DNA from: Candidatus Woesearchaeota archaeon | GTDB taxonomy: Archaea; Nanobdellota; Nanobdellia; Woesearchaeales; B72-G16 | Length of the DNA: 47,773 nucleotides | Reading direction: 5' to 3' | Assembly (NCBI GenBank): GCA_003650545.1 | Contig: QMQO01000005.1 | Span: forward strand, 1 to 47,773 | Shown here: positions 6,673-15,094 of the stretch, in pieces | How positions within the stretch are numbered: the stretch's first letter is position 1 | How the letters are laid out: each line of letters opens with the position of its first letter | The notes under the pieces: generated by a model | Told to the model about the DNA's origin: nothing | The model's input: only the letters and a program-made list of their open reading frames with translations | Database searches by the model: none | Made by a program: the position numbers and the translations under genes

Positions 6673-7071
6673 ATGGGAGAGGTTAAGAAAGCTAGCATAG
6701 GAAGCCTGCAAAAAGGAAGTTATATAGTAATAGATGGTGTTGCTTGCAAAATTGTTGATACTGCAACATCAAGACCCGGAAAACATGGTCATGCTAAGGT
6801 TAACCTGATGGCTGTCGGACTTATAGATGGTAAGAAACGTAACCTGGTGTTGCCTGGTCATGAACAAGTTGATGTTCCTATTATTGACAAGAGAACAGCA
6901 CAAGTGTTGTCAATAAGTGGCGATACTGCAAATGTAATGGACTCTGAAACATACGAAACATTTGATCTTAAGATTCCTGAAGAGCTAAAATCAGAGTGTA
7001 AAGAAGGAAGTAATGTACTGTACTGGGAGATTTTAGACCAAAAAGTTATGAAACAGATAAAACAAGAATAA
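6673..7071 (+). CDS. eif5A: translation initiation factor 5A (aIF5A)
   Basis: A 132-residue cytosolic translation factor that helps ribosomes through difficult peptide bonds. The N-terminal SH3-like domain holds the hypusination loop Ser-Arg-Pro-Gly-Lys-His-Gly-His-Ala, with the modified Lys at 37. The C-terminal OB-fold domain follows (VDVPIIDKRTAQVLSI onward). Length is normal. It has a strong Shine-Dalgarno site, in line with high expression. The L40e gene follows after about 50 nt on the same strand. Deoxyhypusine synthase is not in the window. Confidence 0.95.
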   Translation: MGEVKKASIGSLQKGSYIVIDGVACKIVDTATSRPGKHGHAKVNLMAVGLIDGKKRNLVLPGHEQVDVPIIDKRTAQVLSISGDTANVMDSETYETFDLKIPEELKSECKEGSNVLYWEILDQKVMKQIKQE

Positions 7072-7124
7072 TAGTAAAATAATAGTAGAATAATAGTGCT
7101 ATTAAGAAATAATTTGGTGTTATT

Positions 7125-7286
7125 ATGGTACGGTTTCCTGAAGCAGAAGCAAGGTTGTTTAAGGGGAAGTTTGTTTGTAAAAGATGTAAGTCTGTTATTA
7201 AAGCTAGTAACATGAAAGTGATGGCAGGAAAGGTTAAGTGTAGAAAATGCAAAGGCAAAGCATTAAGGATTATTAGAAGAAAATAA
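7125..7286 (+). CDS. rpl40e: 50S ribosomal protein L40e (eL40)
   Basis: A 53-residue zinc-ribbon ribosomal protein. It begins Met-Val-Arg-Phe-Pro-Glu-Ala-Glu-Ala-Arg-Leu-Phe, the L40e N-terminus, with CKRC (residues 18-21) and CRKC (39-42) as zinc ligands and a basic C-terminus ending ALRIIRRK. It follows aIF5A on the same strand, so both are probably in one transcript. The ATG at 7125 gives the expected family N-terminus. In eukaryotes this protein is made as a ubiquitin fusion; here it stands alone, as usual in archaea. Confidence 0.93.
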   Translation: MVRFPEAEARLFKGKFVCKRCKSVIKASNMKVMAGKVKCRKCKGKALRIIRRK

Positions 7287-7304
7287 TCTGCCTAAAACGA
7301 GGTA

Positions 7305-8483
7305 ATGATGGTGAGTTTTTGGGAGTATGGTTCTATAATAATATTCTATGCAATAATACTGTTGCTTGTATATTTCTTTCGGAAAAAACTTCGCATTGAG
7401 CATAAGTTCATAGTGATGTGGAAAACCAAACTTGGTCTAAGATGGATGGACGATCTTTCAACAAGGTTTAGAAGTTTCATAGTACTGCTTGGTTATATTA
7501 GTATCGGTCTTGGTTTTATAGGAATGGCATTTATTATAGTTTATATGTTTGTTATTTTAATAAAAATGCTAATAACACCCGTAGTTACTGCTCAGGTTGG
7601 TGTTGCCTTGCCTGGTTTATTAAAAGTTCCTGGTTTAGGTACATTGCCATTCTGGCACTGGCTTATATCAATCTTTATAATTGCAGCATGTCATGAGTTT
7701 GCACACGGTGTTGTTGCTCGTGCTCATAAAGTAAAAATAAAAAGTTCTGGCTTTTTGATGTGGGGACCAATTCTGGGGGCGTTTGTAGAGCCTGATGAGA
7801 AACAATTGAGTAAGATGTCTGATAGTAAACAATATTCTATTTTTGCAGCAGGGCCTGTTGTAAACATTGTTATGGCTGTTGTTGCTTATCTAATCTTGAT
7901 TTTTGCGATTCCTAGCTTGAATGCAACAGCTGTCGAGCCTGCTGGTGTTGTTATAATTCCCATATTAAACCAAAGTTATCCCTTAGAATTGGCAGGCATT
8001 AATGAAAGCATTGTTATTAATGAAATCAATGGTGTTCCTATTTTGAATGTTGATAATTTTTCTACAATTATAAGAACGATTGGACCAAACGAAACAGTAA
8101 CAATCAGATCAAATGAAACATATTATACTGTTACAACCGTCAGGAACCCAAATTTTCCAGGAGACAGAAGAGGTTTTTTTGGTCTTTACGGAGGAAATAT
8201 CCTTAGGCCGAGAACATTTTTTCAAAAAAAGACTGATGTTAGTCATGCATGGTTTAATTTTGTTAAGTTTATACAAGACTTGGTAATATGGTTTTTTATT
8301 TTATGTAGTGGAATTGGTCTAGCTAACCTACTGCCTCTTGGTCCTGTTGACGGGGGGAGGATGGTGCTGACTTATCTTAGAAGCAAATATTCTGAAGACA
8401 AAGCTAGACATATCTGGGGGGTTGTCTCAATAACGACACTGGTGTTGATCATTTTAATTTTTATAGTACAGTTTGTTAAGTGA
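7305..8483 (+). CDS. site-2 protease family (M50) intramembrane metalloprotease with PDZ domain
   Basis: A 392-residue multi-pass membrane protease. The zinc motif HEFAH is at residues 130-134 and the third ligand motif NLLPLGPVDGGR at 341-352 (Asp349). Hydrophobic segments lie at about 8-25, 57-88, 118-130, 180-202, 325-345 and 368-390. A PDZ-like domain at about 205-285 sits between the two active-site halves. Family members cut membrane-anchored regulators within the bilayer; the substrate here is unknown. The gene begins 18 nt after L40e with GAGGT just upstream, so it may be cotranscribed with aIF5A and L40e. Confidence 0.9.
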   Translation: MMVSFWEYGSIIIFYAIILLLVYFFRKKLRIEHKFIVMWKTKLGLRWMDDLSTRFRSFIVLLGYISIGLGFIGMAFIIVYMFVILIKMLITPVVTAQVGVALPGLLKVPGLGTLPFWHWLISIFIIAACHEFAHGVVARAHKVKIKSSGFLMWGPILGAFVEPDEKQLSKMSDSKQYSIFAAGPVVNIVMAVVAYLILIFAIPSLNATAVEPAGVVIIPILNQSYPLELAGINESIVINEINGVPILNVDNFSTIIRTIGPNETVTIRSNETYYTVTTVRNPNFPGDRRGFFGLYGGNILRPRTFFQKKTDVSHAWFNFVKFIQDLVIWFFILCSGIGLANLLPLGPVDGGRMVLTYLRSKYSEDKARHIWGVVSITTLVLIILIFIVQFVK

Positions 8484-8582
8484 AGATTAAGTGAGATTTT
8501 AAGCGAAGTTAAGCAAAGGCTAGATGAAGGTTAAATAGAGGTTAAGTGAAGATTTAAATAGCTGTGTTTTTTCTTGTGATCT

Positions 8583-9305
8583 ATGGACATCATATTATAT
8601 GAACCTGCAATTAGTGGAAATATTGGGGCTGTTGCTAGGGTGATGAAAAATTTTGATTTTAAAACTTTAATTTTGGTCGACCCAAAATGTGAAGTTGACG
8701 AAGAAGCTAAGAGGCGGGCTAAGCATGCCCAGGATGTTTTGAGAAGAATCGAAATTAAGGATAAAAATAGCTTGAAAAAATATGATTATCTTATTGCAAC
8801 GACAGCTAAGTTAGGAAGTAGCTATAACATCCTTAGATTGCCGCTGTTACCTTCGCAATTAGCAGAGAAAATTATGAGTACTAAGGTTAAGGCTGGGATT
8901 AAGGCTACTAAGGTTAAGAGCAAGATAGGTCTACTATTTGGACCTGAAGGAACGGGTCTAAGTAATGAACTTTTGGCAAAAGCCGATTTTGTTATAACTA
9001 TCCCTGCAGGACAGTATAGAACGCTTAACTTGAGTCATGCTGTGGCAATCATTTTATACGAATTGTTTAAGGCGAAGGTTAAAGAAAGTAAAGAAAGTTA
9101 TCATAAGCCTGCTGGTGCTAAAGAGAAAGAGAAGTTTTTTGCAATGTTGGACGATGTCCTTGATGGTTTAGATTTTGTTACAAAAGAGAAGAAGGAAACA
9201 CAAAAAGCGGTATGGAGGAGAATGATTGGAAAAGCTATGTTGACTAGACGGGAATTATTTGCTTTGTTTGGATTTTTGAAGAAGCTGAAGTTAGCTAGCT
9301 GTTAA
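8583..9305 (+). CDS. SPOUT-class RNA 2'-O-methyltransferase (TrmJ/TrmH family)
   Basis: A 240-residue cytosolic methyltransferase with the three SpoU motifs: NIGAVARVMKNF (13-24), FGPEGTGLSNEL (119-130) and IPAGQYRTLNLSHAVAI (140-156). The knotted SPOUT fold binds S-adenosylmethionine. The closest group by overall layout, including a C-terminal helical extension, is TrmJ, which methylates position 32 of tRNA; target assignment is inference. TATA-like GATTTAAATA at 8551-8560 lies 27 bp before the ATG, so a leaderless start is likely. The upstream gap (8484-8580) has several degenerate GGTTAAGTGAAG-like repeats. Confidence 0.85.
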   Translation: MDIILYEPAISGNIGAVARVMKNFDFKTLILVDPKCEVDEEAKRRAKHAQDVLRRIEIKDKNSLKKYDYLIATTAKLGSSYNILRLPLLPSQLAEKIMSTKVKAGIKATKVKSKIGLLFGPEGTGLSNELLAKADFVITIPAGQYRTLNLSHAVAIILYELFKAKVKESKESYHKPAGAKEKEKFFAMLDDVLDGLDFVTKEKKETQKAVWRRMIGKAMLTRRELFALFGFLKKLKLASC

Positions 9306-9356
9306 AGTAAAGTTTATAAATCATAATTACTTACTTGGACAAAAGGAGGTGTCGTC

Positions 9357-9764
9357 ATGGCTAAAATTAAAAAGAAAAAAGCCAAGAAGAAAACTAAAAA
9401 GATTGTTGCTAAAAAGAAAGTCAAAAAGAGAACACAAAAAAAAGCAGAAGCACCAAAACCTGTTCAACCAAAACCTGTTCATAAACCAGTTCTAGCGAGA
9501 CAGAAGAAAGGATTGGCAATCGCAGGATTGGTCGTTGGTATAGTGAGTTTTATTACCTCTCAAATTATATTAGGACCGTTGGCAATAATACTTTCAACCA
9601 TTGCGCTATACAAAATTAAAAACGATCCAGCAACTTATGGTGGAAGAGGTATGGCACTGGCAGGGCTTGTGTGCGGAATAATAACCACAATAATTGGGGT
9701 AATCATTGTAATTCTGTTAGTGACTGGCTTTTTGGTTATACCAAAAGTGATGAGTCTTGCATGA
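9357..9764 (+). CDS. DUF4190-like two-helix membrane protein with basic N-terminus
   Basis: A 135-residue protein. The first ~50 residues are rich in Lys, with Pro-Lys-Pro-Val repeats. Two glycine-containing membrane helices follow (about residues 59-86 and 101-128), separated by KIKNDPATYGGRGMALAG. The GLAIAGLVVGI and GRGMALAGLVCGI pair is the DUF4190 signature. Function is unknown. A strong AAAGGAGGT Shine-Dalgarno (9343-9350) sits 6 nt before the ATG, and GTTTATAAAT at 9312-9321 is a good TATA box, which suggests high expression. It may have been recruited to bind acidic polymers through its basic tail, but this is a guess. Confidence 0.7.
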   Translation: MAKIKKKKAKKKTKKIVAKKKVKKRTQKKAEAPKPVQPKPVHKPVLARQKKGLAIAGLVVGIVSFITSQIILGPLAIILSTIALYKIKNDPATYGGRGMALAGLVCGIITTIIGVIIVILLVTGFLVIPKVMSLA

Positions 9765-9805
9765 GTCTTAAAACTAATAGAGTTTTTCAGATCAAATTTG
9801 CTTAT

Positions 9806-10132
9806 TTATTTCTTGCTTTCTATGTACTTTTCAACAGCTTCCTTAACATCAATTTTCATAGAAGGAGATGCGTTTCTGCCAAGAGAGTAATATGTTTTTT
9901 CTGCTTCAGGCCCCCATGAATAGTCTCCCTTTTCACGCTCGATTCTGCTGATCTTAAATTCACCCAAAGAAACGCCCTTTCTTAAATTATAATAAATAGA
10001 ACGCATTGTTGCTTTTGGAAAAATACTTCTGTAGATTTTATAGATTTCGTATGCATAGCCTTCCTTAAGATAATAAAGTATCTCTACTATGTTTTGTCTT
10101 ATTCTTGATTTTACTGGCCTTCCTCGTGGCAT
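9806..10132 (-). CDS. winged-helix DNA-binding protein, archaeal type
   Basis: A 108-residue protein beginning Met-Pro-Arg-Gly-Arg-Pro-Val-Lys-Ser, followed by IRQNIVEILYYL, YAYEIYK and IYYNLRKG, which together read as a winged-helix domain. Proteins with this exact opening are, from memory, common in Woesearchaeota-type genomes, with no experimentally known function. A longer frame begins at 10156, but that codon lies inside the TATA-like GATTTATATATG (10154-10165). The box is 28 bp before the ATG at 10132, so this is the likely leaderless start. Probably a transcription regulator; targets are unknown. Confidence 0.75.
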   Translation of the reverse strand: MPRGRPVKSRIRQNIVEILYYLKEGYAYEIYKIYRSIFPKATMRSIYYNLRKGVSLGEFKISRIEREKGDYSWGPEAEKTYYSLGRNASPSMKIDVKEAVEKYIESKK

Positions 10133-10244
10133 AAGAATTAATGAGATATTTTTCATATATAAATCTTTCGTTTTTTTCTCTATAGAAAATAAATATAGGT
10201 ATAAAAATAAATAGAATTATAAATCTGAAGAATAATAGAGTAGC

Positions 10245-11201
10245 ATGAAACAGATGTTTTTGCTTTCAAAGGAAAATATCGAACTTGCAAGAGCTGAAGT
10301 GCTTGCTTTAACAAATGCAGCGAATTATGAGGTGGATGATAATATTTTGATTCTTGATACAAAAGAAGAACGACTTTATGCGAGATTAGCATTCACAAAA
10401 GCCATCTATAGATTTCTCTTTTCATGCAAGGAAGATGAACTAGAAAAGTCATTGAAAGGATTTGACTGGAAATCTATTTATGATGAAAATTTCTGCATTA
10501 GGACTCATGGAGGAATTAAACAGAAAGAAAAAGATCTTGCAAGCTATGTGTGGAACTCTGTTGAAGAGCCAAGGGTTGAGCTGAAATATTGTAAAACAAA
10601 AATTGAGTTGTTCAAGTTAGCGAATAAGATTTATTGCGGAAAGTTATTGCATATAGTAACTAAAGATTTTTTAAAAAGGAAATCTCATCTTAGACCTGCA
10701 CTGCATCCGACCTCTCTTAGTCCAAGATTAGCGAGAGCAATGATTAACCTTACAGGAATTAAAAAAGGAGATGTGTATGATCCTTTCTGTGGCTCAGGTG
10801 GAATTCTGATAGAAGCAGGGATGATGGGCTTTAAAACCATCGGTCTTGATATAAATGACTATGTTTTAAAAAAGGCTAGAGAGAATTTAGATTATTATGG
10901 GATAAGGTATGTTGAACTTGAACAGAGGGACGCTCTAACATTAAAGAAAAAACTTGATTATGTTGTTACTGATCTTCCATACGGAAGAAACACAAAATTG
11001 ACGCTGGAACTCGAAAAGCTGTATTTAGATTTTCTAAAACTATTGGACGAACACCTCGTTTATAAAGCGGTTGTTGGTTATCCGGATTTTGTTGATTTTA
11101 AGAAACTGATCAAAAAGACAAAGCTTAAACTGTTGCATGAGTTTAGTGTTTATCTGCACAAAAGCTTAACAAAGAAAATTGTAGTGTTAGGAAAATCTTA
11201 A
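10245..11201 (+). CDS. tRNA (guanine(10)-N2)-methyltransferase, Trm-G10/Trm11 type
   Basis: A 318-residue enzyme. The N-terminal ~140 residues form a THUMP-like RNA-binding region. LRPALHPTSLSPRLARAMINL (about 149-169) leads into a Rossmann methyltransferase domain with the SAM motif DPFCGSGG (179-186) and the catalytic motif TDLPYG (242-247), a (D/N)PPY variant. This is the layout of the archaeal enzyme that makes m2G or m2,2G at tRNA position 10. A TATA-like ATTATAAATC (10216-10225) is 25 bp before the ATG, which supports a leaderless start. Divergent from the winged-helix gene. Confidence 0.85.
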   Translation: MKQMFLLSKENIELARAEVLALTNAANYEVDDNILILDTKEERLYARLAFTKAIYRFLFSCKEDELEKSLKGFDWKSIYDENFCIRTHGGIKQKEKDLASYVWNSVEEPRVELKYCKTKIELFKLANKIYCGKLLHIVTKDFLKRKSHLRPALHPTSLSPRLARAMINLTGIKKGDVYDPFCGSGGILIEAGMMGFKTIGLDINDYVLKKARENLDYYGIRYVELEQRDALTLKKKLDYVVTDLPYGRNTKLTLELEKLYLDFLKLLDEHLVYKAVVGYPDFVDFKKLIKKTKLKLLHEFSVYLHKSLTKKIVVLGKS

Positions 11202-11350
11202 AAAAATAGATAAATGGAATGAAAATAATCTTAAAATTAAAAATAATCTTGAAATTTTGTCGTTGAGGCGCTAGAATCAAATCATCAAATCATCAAAACA
11301 TCAAATCATAGCTTCATCTCTTTAAAATGAATGTGAAATGAATATTAAAA

Positions 11351-11788
11351 ATGAACAAAAAGAAAGAAAAAAAGAGCAAAAAGAAAGGTTATAAGAAAGA
11401 AAAGAGCAAAGAACGAATTAAGTTCTGCCCAAGATGTGGAAGCACAATGGTTTTTACTGATATAACAAGTGCAGCTTCTGTAGCATTGGGGGATATCAAT
11501 AGATTGAGATGTAAGAACTGTAATTACTCTGGACAATTTTTTCCCGAGATGGAATCTGAAAAGATTAAGAATGTTAAGGTTTGTAAAGAAAAACCTGCAG
11601 GAAAAACAGAAGCAATAAATGTTAGCTATGGTTATGGTATAAGAGCTTATTATTTACCAATGGGTGCTGTGTTTCTACTTAGCTCAATTTTTGTGTTAAA
11701 ATTATTTAATGTTACAATGGCTGTTTTTTTGTTAGTTGCGGGTGCTTTTTTTATGGCTTACTGTTTGTTGGTGAGGAGACGTGAATGA
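11351..11788 (+). CDS. zinc-ribbon protein with two C-terminal membrane helices
   Basis: A 145-residue protein of unknown function. A Lys-rich N-terminus (about 23 residues) is followed by a zinc ribbon with CPRC (residues 26-29) and CKNC (54-57), a linker with further Lys, and two hydrophobic segments (about 102-119 and 122-140). The zinc ribbon resembles TFS/RPB9-like ribbons but the membrane anchor argues against a polymerase role. A small membrane protein gene overlaps its 3' end by 8 nt. The 149-nt gap upstream holds tandem ATCAAATC-type repeats at about 11276-11309. Confidence 0.65.
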   Translation: MNKKKEKKSKKKGYKKEKSKERIKFCPRCGSTMVFTDITSAASVALGDINRLRCKNCNYSGQFFPEMESEKIKNVKVCKEKPAGKTEAINVSYGYGIRAYYLPMGAVFLLSSIFVLKLFNVTMAVFLLVAGAFFMAYCLLVRRRE

Positions 11789-11936
11789 GAGAACTCAAAA
11801 GATATTAGGATATTTGTCAATTATACTAATAGCTGCAGCTTTTGCTACATACTTTTTAAATTTATATATTTCTATCAGCGTTGTGGTTGTAGCAATTATT
11901 GTGTTTTACTATTCAATGTACCAGAAAACTCAGTAG
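11781..11936 (+). CDS. 51-residue two-helix membrane protein
   Basis: A small ORF beginning with GTG at 11781, preceded by GAGGAG at 11772-11777, and overlapping the end of the zinc-ribbon membrane protein gene by 8 nt. It encodes two hydrophobic segments (about residues 9-26 and 31-44) and a short polar C-terminus. The overlap and ribosome-binding site suggest coupled translation and perhaps a partner of the upstream protein. No family is recognised. An ATG at 11785 is in another frame and closes after 7 codons. Confidence 0.5.
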   Translation: MNERTQKILGYLSIILIAAAFATYFLNLYISISVVVVAIIVFYYSMYQKTQ

Positions 11937-12035
11937 GAATCTGAAAATTGAGTTTAAATTTATTATTAAATCAAATTATTAAGTCAAATATTAGTTTGTA
12001 TGAAAAATTTTTATACGAATTACATAAATTACTTC

Positions 12036-12099
12036 TGTGATTGCAAATGTCCCTTGGTGCCTGATATGACTGAAACGAGACGAAGAATGTCTTTTTTTG
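12036..12099 (+). ncRNA. possible short non-coding transcript in a 348-nt gap
   Basis: The gap 11937-12284 contains no convincing gene. Within it, a TATA-like TTTTTATAC (12008-12016) is followed about 25 bp later by a less AT-rich segment containing TGTGATTG and two CTGA boxes (12061 and 12070). It then ends in a short AGAC/GTCT stem and a run of T (12092-12098). This is suggestive of a C/D-box-like small RNA, but the box spacing is not canonical. Farther on, AGCTAAAAGTTG occurs twice (about 12175 and 12192) before the hef promoter. Confidence 0.25.
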
Positions 12100-12253
12100 T
12101 TTTTTTCTTTTGTTTTGATAGATGAGTCATTAGATGGCTCTTATAAATAACTTTGATAAATAACAAAGTTGGTTAGCTAAAAGTTGAAAGAGCTAAAAGT
12201 TGGGGGTTAGAGTTAAAAGATTAGCACTGGACATTGTCTACTGGACGCATAAT

Positions 12254-12263
12254 ATTTATAAAT
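12254..12263 (+). promoter_or_regulatory. TATA box of hef
   Basis: ATTTATAAAT is centred about 27 bp before the ATG at 12285, consistent with a leaderless hef transcript and supporting the chosen start. Confidence 0.6.
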
Positions 12264-12284
12264 GGTTCTTGAATAAAGTTAGCT

Positions 12285-14492
12285 ATGCTAAAAAATTTTC
12301 AACCGAGACTTTACCAGCAGACAATATTAGCGACAGCTATCAATTATAATACTTTGGTTGTGTTACCTACTGGTATGGGAAAGACTTTTTGTGCTTTGAT
12401 GCTAGCTGCCCATCGCTTAAAACAATACCCAAATTTAAAGGTTTTAATATTGGCACCAACAAAGCCATTGGTAGAGCAGCATAAGAAAACCTTTGAAAAA
12501 CATCTTGATATCGATCCTGTTGAATTGGTTGTGTTTACTGGCCTGATAAGGCCTGAGAAAAGAGCAGAGCTTTGGAAAGGTGCAAGAATTGTATTTAGCA
12601 CACCCCAGGGACTGGAAAACGATATTATTAATAAAAAAATTGATCTTAAAGATGTTTCGCTATTAGTGTTTGACGAATGTCATAGAGCAATAGGAGATTA
12701 CAGTTATGTTTACATTGCTAAACAATACGATAAAGTTTCACGCTTTGGGAGGATTCTGGCACTAACAGCATCGCCCGGATCTGACATGGAGAAGATAAAT
12801 GAGGTTTGCCAGAATCTCCTTATTGAGGAAATAGAAGCTAGAACTGATAAGGATCCAGATATAAAGCCGTATATACAAAATGTAAAAATAGACTGGGTGA
12901 AGGTTGAGTTACCAGAATCTTTCAAGCAAATTCAAACCTTTCTGCAGAATTGTTATAAAAGCAAACTAAAAGAGATTGCTAAATACGGTTATATCGATCA
13001 TGCCGCTGTCACCACTATGTCAAAAACAGAGATGTTGAAAGTTCAAGGAGCATTACAAGGCCAATTAGCGTCGGGAAATAGGACATTCGACCTAATGAAG
13101 TCTGTTAGTTTGATGGCAGAGGCCATAAAAGTGCAGCATGCTTTAGAGTTACTTGAGACGCAAGGGATATACGCATTAAACAATTATCTCGAAGGACTAA
13201 TGCACAAGTCTTACAGAACAAAGATTAAAGCAATTATCAATCTTTCAAGAGATATTAACTTCAGGTCAGCTTACATAAGAACTAAAACATTAGCAGAGAA
13301 AAAAGTAGAGCACCCTAAATTATTGAGACTGAGAAGATTAATTTCTGAAGAGCTAAGGAAAAATCCAGAAGCAAAAATAATTGTGTTTAATCAGTTCCGT
13401 GACTCTATAACAAAGATCTATGATGAAATCAGAACACTACAAGGCGTTAATGCGGCTATTTTTGTCGGACAAACAAAAAAGAATGGTACTGGCTTGAGCC
13501 AGAAAGAGCAAGTACAGATAATGAATGATTTTTCCACAGGGAAGTATAATGTTGTTGTGATGAGCTCTGTTGGCGAAGAGGGTTTGGATATTCCATCTGT
13601 GGATGTTGTTATATTCTATGAGCCTGTTCCTTCTGCTATTAGGACAATTCAAAGAAGAGGGAGAACTGGGAGATTGACAGGAGGTAAGGTTATAATGCTT
13701 GCAACCAGTGATACGAGGGATATGGGTTATAAATGGAGTGCGCACCACAAAGAAAAAAGAATGTATCGTATACTCGAACAGCTAAAGAGCAAATATTCAT
13801 TGAAGAGAAAGCCCACAATAACAACGTTGAATGATTTTAGTAGCATTAAAATGTTCTGTGACCATCGAGAGAAAGGCTCGGCTGTTGTGAAGGAACTGTT
13901 GGAGCAAAATGTTGATTTAAGATTACAGCAACTAGATGTAGCGGATTATTTGTTGAGTAGTGAAGTTGCTGTTGAGTACAAGAATAGCGAGGATTTTGTT
14001 AATAGTCTGATAGATGGAAGACTATTGCAGCAGCTGAAAAAACTAAAGCAGAGTTTTGAAAAGCCTATTGTACTTGTTGAGGGGAAGGATATCTATTCGC
14101 AGAGGAATGTACACCCTAATGCTATTCGCGGCATGTTAGCCACAATTATGGTTAACTATAGTATTCCGGTTATCTTTACAAGAGATGCTAAGGAGGGTGC
14201 TGCTTTCTTGGTTAGCATGGCTCGCAGAGAGCAAGAAAAAGGTAGTGCTTTCTCATTGCATTCAAACAAAAAATCAAGCAGCCTAAGAGAACAACAGGAA
14301 TATATTGTTGAGGCTTTACCGTCTGTTGGACCTGATCTGGCTAAACGTCTATTGTTACAGTTTGGCTCTGTAAAAGCGATTGCCAATGCCAGTGTAAAAG
14401 AGTTAAAGAAAGTAGAAGGGATTGGAGATAAGATTGCTAATTCTTTGAGGAATGTTTTTGAAGAAAAATATCAAGAAAAATGTCAACAATAG
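12285..14492 (+). CDS. hef: Hef-type fork helicase/nuclease (XPF/FANCM family)
   Basis: A 735-residue protein with the archaeal Hef layout. The superfamily 2 helicase has Walker A PTGMGKT (28-34) and DECH (130-133), then the second RecA domain with QRRGRTGR. The ERCC4 nuclease domain begins with CDHREKGS (Asp526) and ends with IVLVEG. Two helix-hairpin-helix motifs close the protein (about 675-722: LPSVGP and VEGIGDK). Hef acts on stalled and branched replication forks. In the nuclease motif the usual GDx(n)ERKx3D reads AD...EYK...D (Glu564, Tyr565, Lys566): the metal-binding Asp and Glu and the Lys are kept, but Arg is Tyr. Nuclease activity may therefore be altered. Confidence 0.93.
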   Translation: MLKNFQPRLYQQTILATAINYNTLVVLPTGMGKTFCALMLAAHRLKQYPNLKVLILAPTKPLVEQHKKTFEKHLDIDPVELVVFTGLIRPEKRAELWKGARIVFSTPQGLENDIINKKIDLKDVSLLVFDECHRAIGDYSYVYIAKQYDKVSRFGRILALTASPGSDMEKINEVCQNLLIEEIEARTDKDPDIKPYIQNVKIDWVKVELPESFKQIQTFLQNCYKSKLKEIAKYGYIDHAAVTTMSKTEMLKVQGALQGQLASGNRTFDLMKSVSLMAEAIKVQHALELLETQGIYALNNYLEGLMHKSYRTKIKAIINLSRDINFRSAYIRTKTLAEKKVEHPKLLRLRRLISEELRKNPEAKIIVFNQFRDSITKIYDEIRTLQGVNAAIFVGQTKKNGTGLSQKEQVQIMNDFSTGKYNVVVMSSVGEEGLDIPSVDVVIFYEPVPSAIRTIQRRGRTGRLTGGKVIMLATSDTRDMGYKWSAHHKEKRMYRILEQLKSKYSLKRKPTITTLNDFSSIKMFCDHREKGSAVVKELLEQNVDLRLQQLDVADYLLSSEVAVEYKNSEDFVNSLIDGRLLQQLKKLKQSFEKPIVLVEGKDIYSQRNVHPNAIRGMLATIMVNYSIPVIFTRDAKEGAAFLVSMARREQEKGSAFSLHSNKKSSSLREQQEYIVEALPSVGPDLAKRLLLQFGSVKAIANASVKELKKVEGIGDKIANSLRNVFEEKYQEKCQQ

Positions 14493-14601
14493 TATCAACA
14501 ATAATAGTAAAATAATTAAAAAAGTAAAACTAATATGGTGAAGTAAAAAAATAAAATGTGCAAAGAAAACATTTTTATACTCATTGAATATTGTTACTGT
14601 C

Positions 14602-15000
14602 ATGGCTTTAGTAACACTAAAAGAGCAGGAAAAACTCACACAAAGAATAACTGAGTATATGAAAAAACTTTATCCCAACATATCCTTCGAAAAGAAGGAA
14701 GAGATTTTTGATAGAACAAAGCAGGCTGAGGTTTTATATACATACGCTGGCGAGGAAAGTGAGGTTGAGGCTGAGGATAAGATAAGGGAGATTAGTAAAG
14801 CTTTGAAGCACGGTTATGATACCCCTATACTTCTTCTTAGGACAAAAAGAGGAGATGTTTTGCTTGATGGACATCGCAGACTAAAGACTGCTTGGGAATT
14901 CGGTCTACAGTGGAAAGCGATTGTGCTAGTACCTTCAGAAGATCGTGAGTTTGGAATTGAGAAGCATATAATAGGGAAAGTACGCGAACTGTGGAAATAG
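14602..15000 (+). CDS. ParB/sulfiredoxin-like domain protein
   Basis: A 132-residue protein. The core is a strand with TPILLLRTKRGDVLLDGHRRLKTAW, where the DGHRRL box is the signature of ParB-N/sulfiredoxin-like folds; in ParB proteins the matching GxxRxxA loop binds CTP. The N-terminal ~70 residues are helical and acidic. No ParB helix-turn-helix is present and no parA is adjacent, so a role in segregation is not supported; it could be a small nucleotide- or DNA-binding protein. TATA-like TTTTTATAC (14572-14580), 26 bp before ATG 14602, favours this start over one six codons upstream. Confidence 0.65.
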   Translation: MALVTLKEQEKLTQRITEYMKKLYPNISFEKKEEIFDRTKQAEVLYTYAGEESEVEAEDKIREISKALKHGYDTPILLLRTKRGDVLLDGHRRLKTAWEFGLQWKAIVLVPSEDREFGIEKHIIGKVRELWK

Positions 15001-15094
15001 ATAAAATTGCCAGAAGAAAACAAGGGAAATAATTGTATTCTAAATCAACAACTCTGTCTAGTCTTTGCTATCGCTTATAGCTGTTTTGACAGAT

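Noticed and set aside
11276..11309. Short ATCAAATC-type repeats as a possible CRISPR remnant
   Set aside because: Units are about 8-10 bp with no spacers; simple-sequence slippage is enough. No CRISPR array was found in the window.
14584..14601. TTG start six codons upstream for the ParB-like protein
   Set aside because: It lies only a few bases after the TATA box, before the expected transcript start.
14602..15000. ParB-type chromosome segregation system
   Set aside because: No helix-turn-helix domain, no parA and no parS-like repeats were seen.
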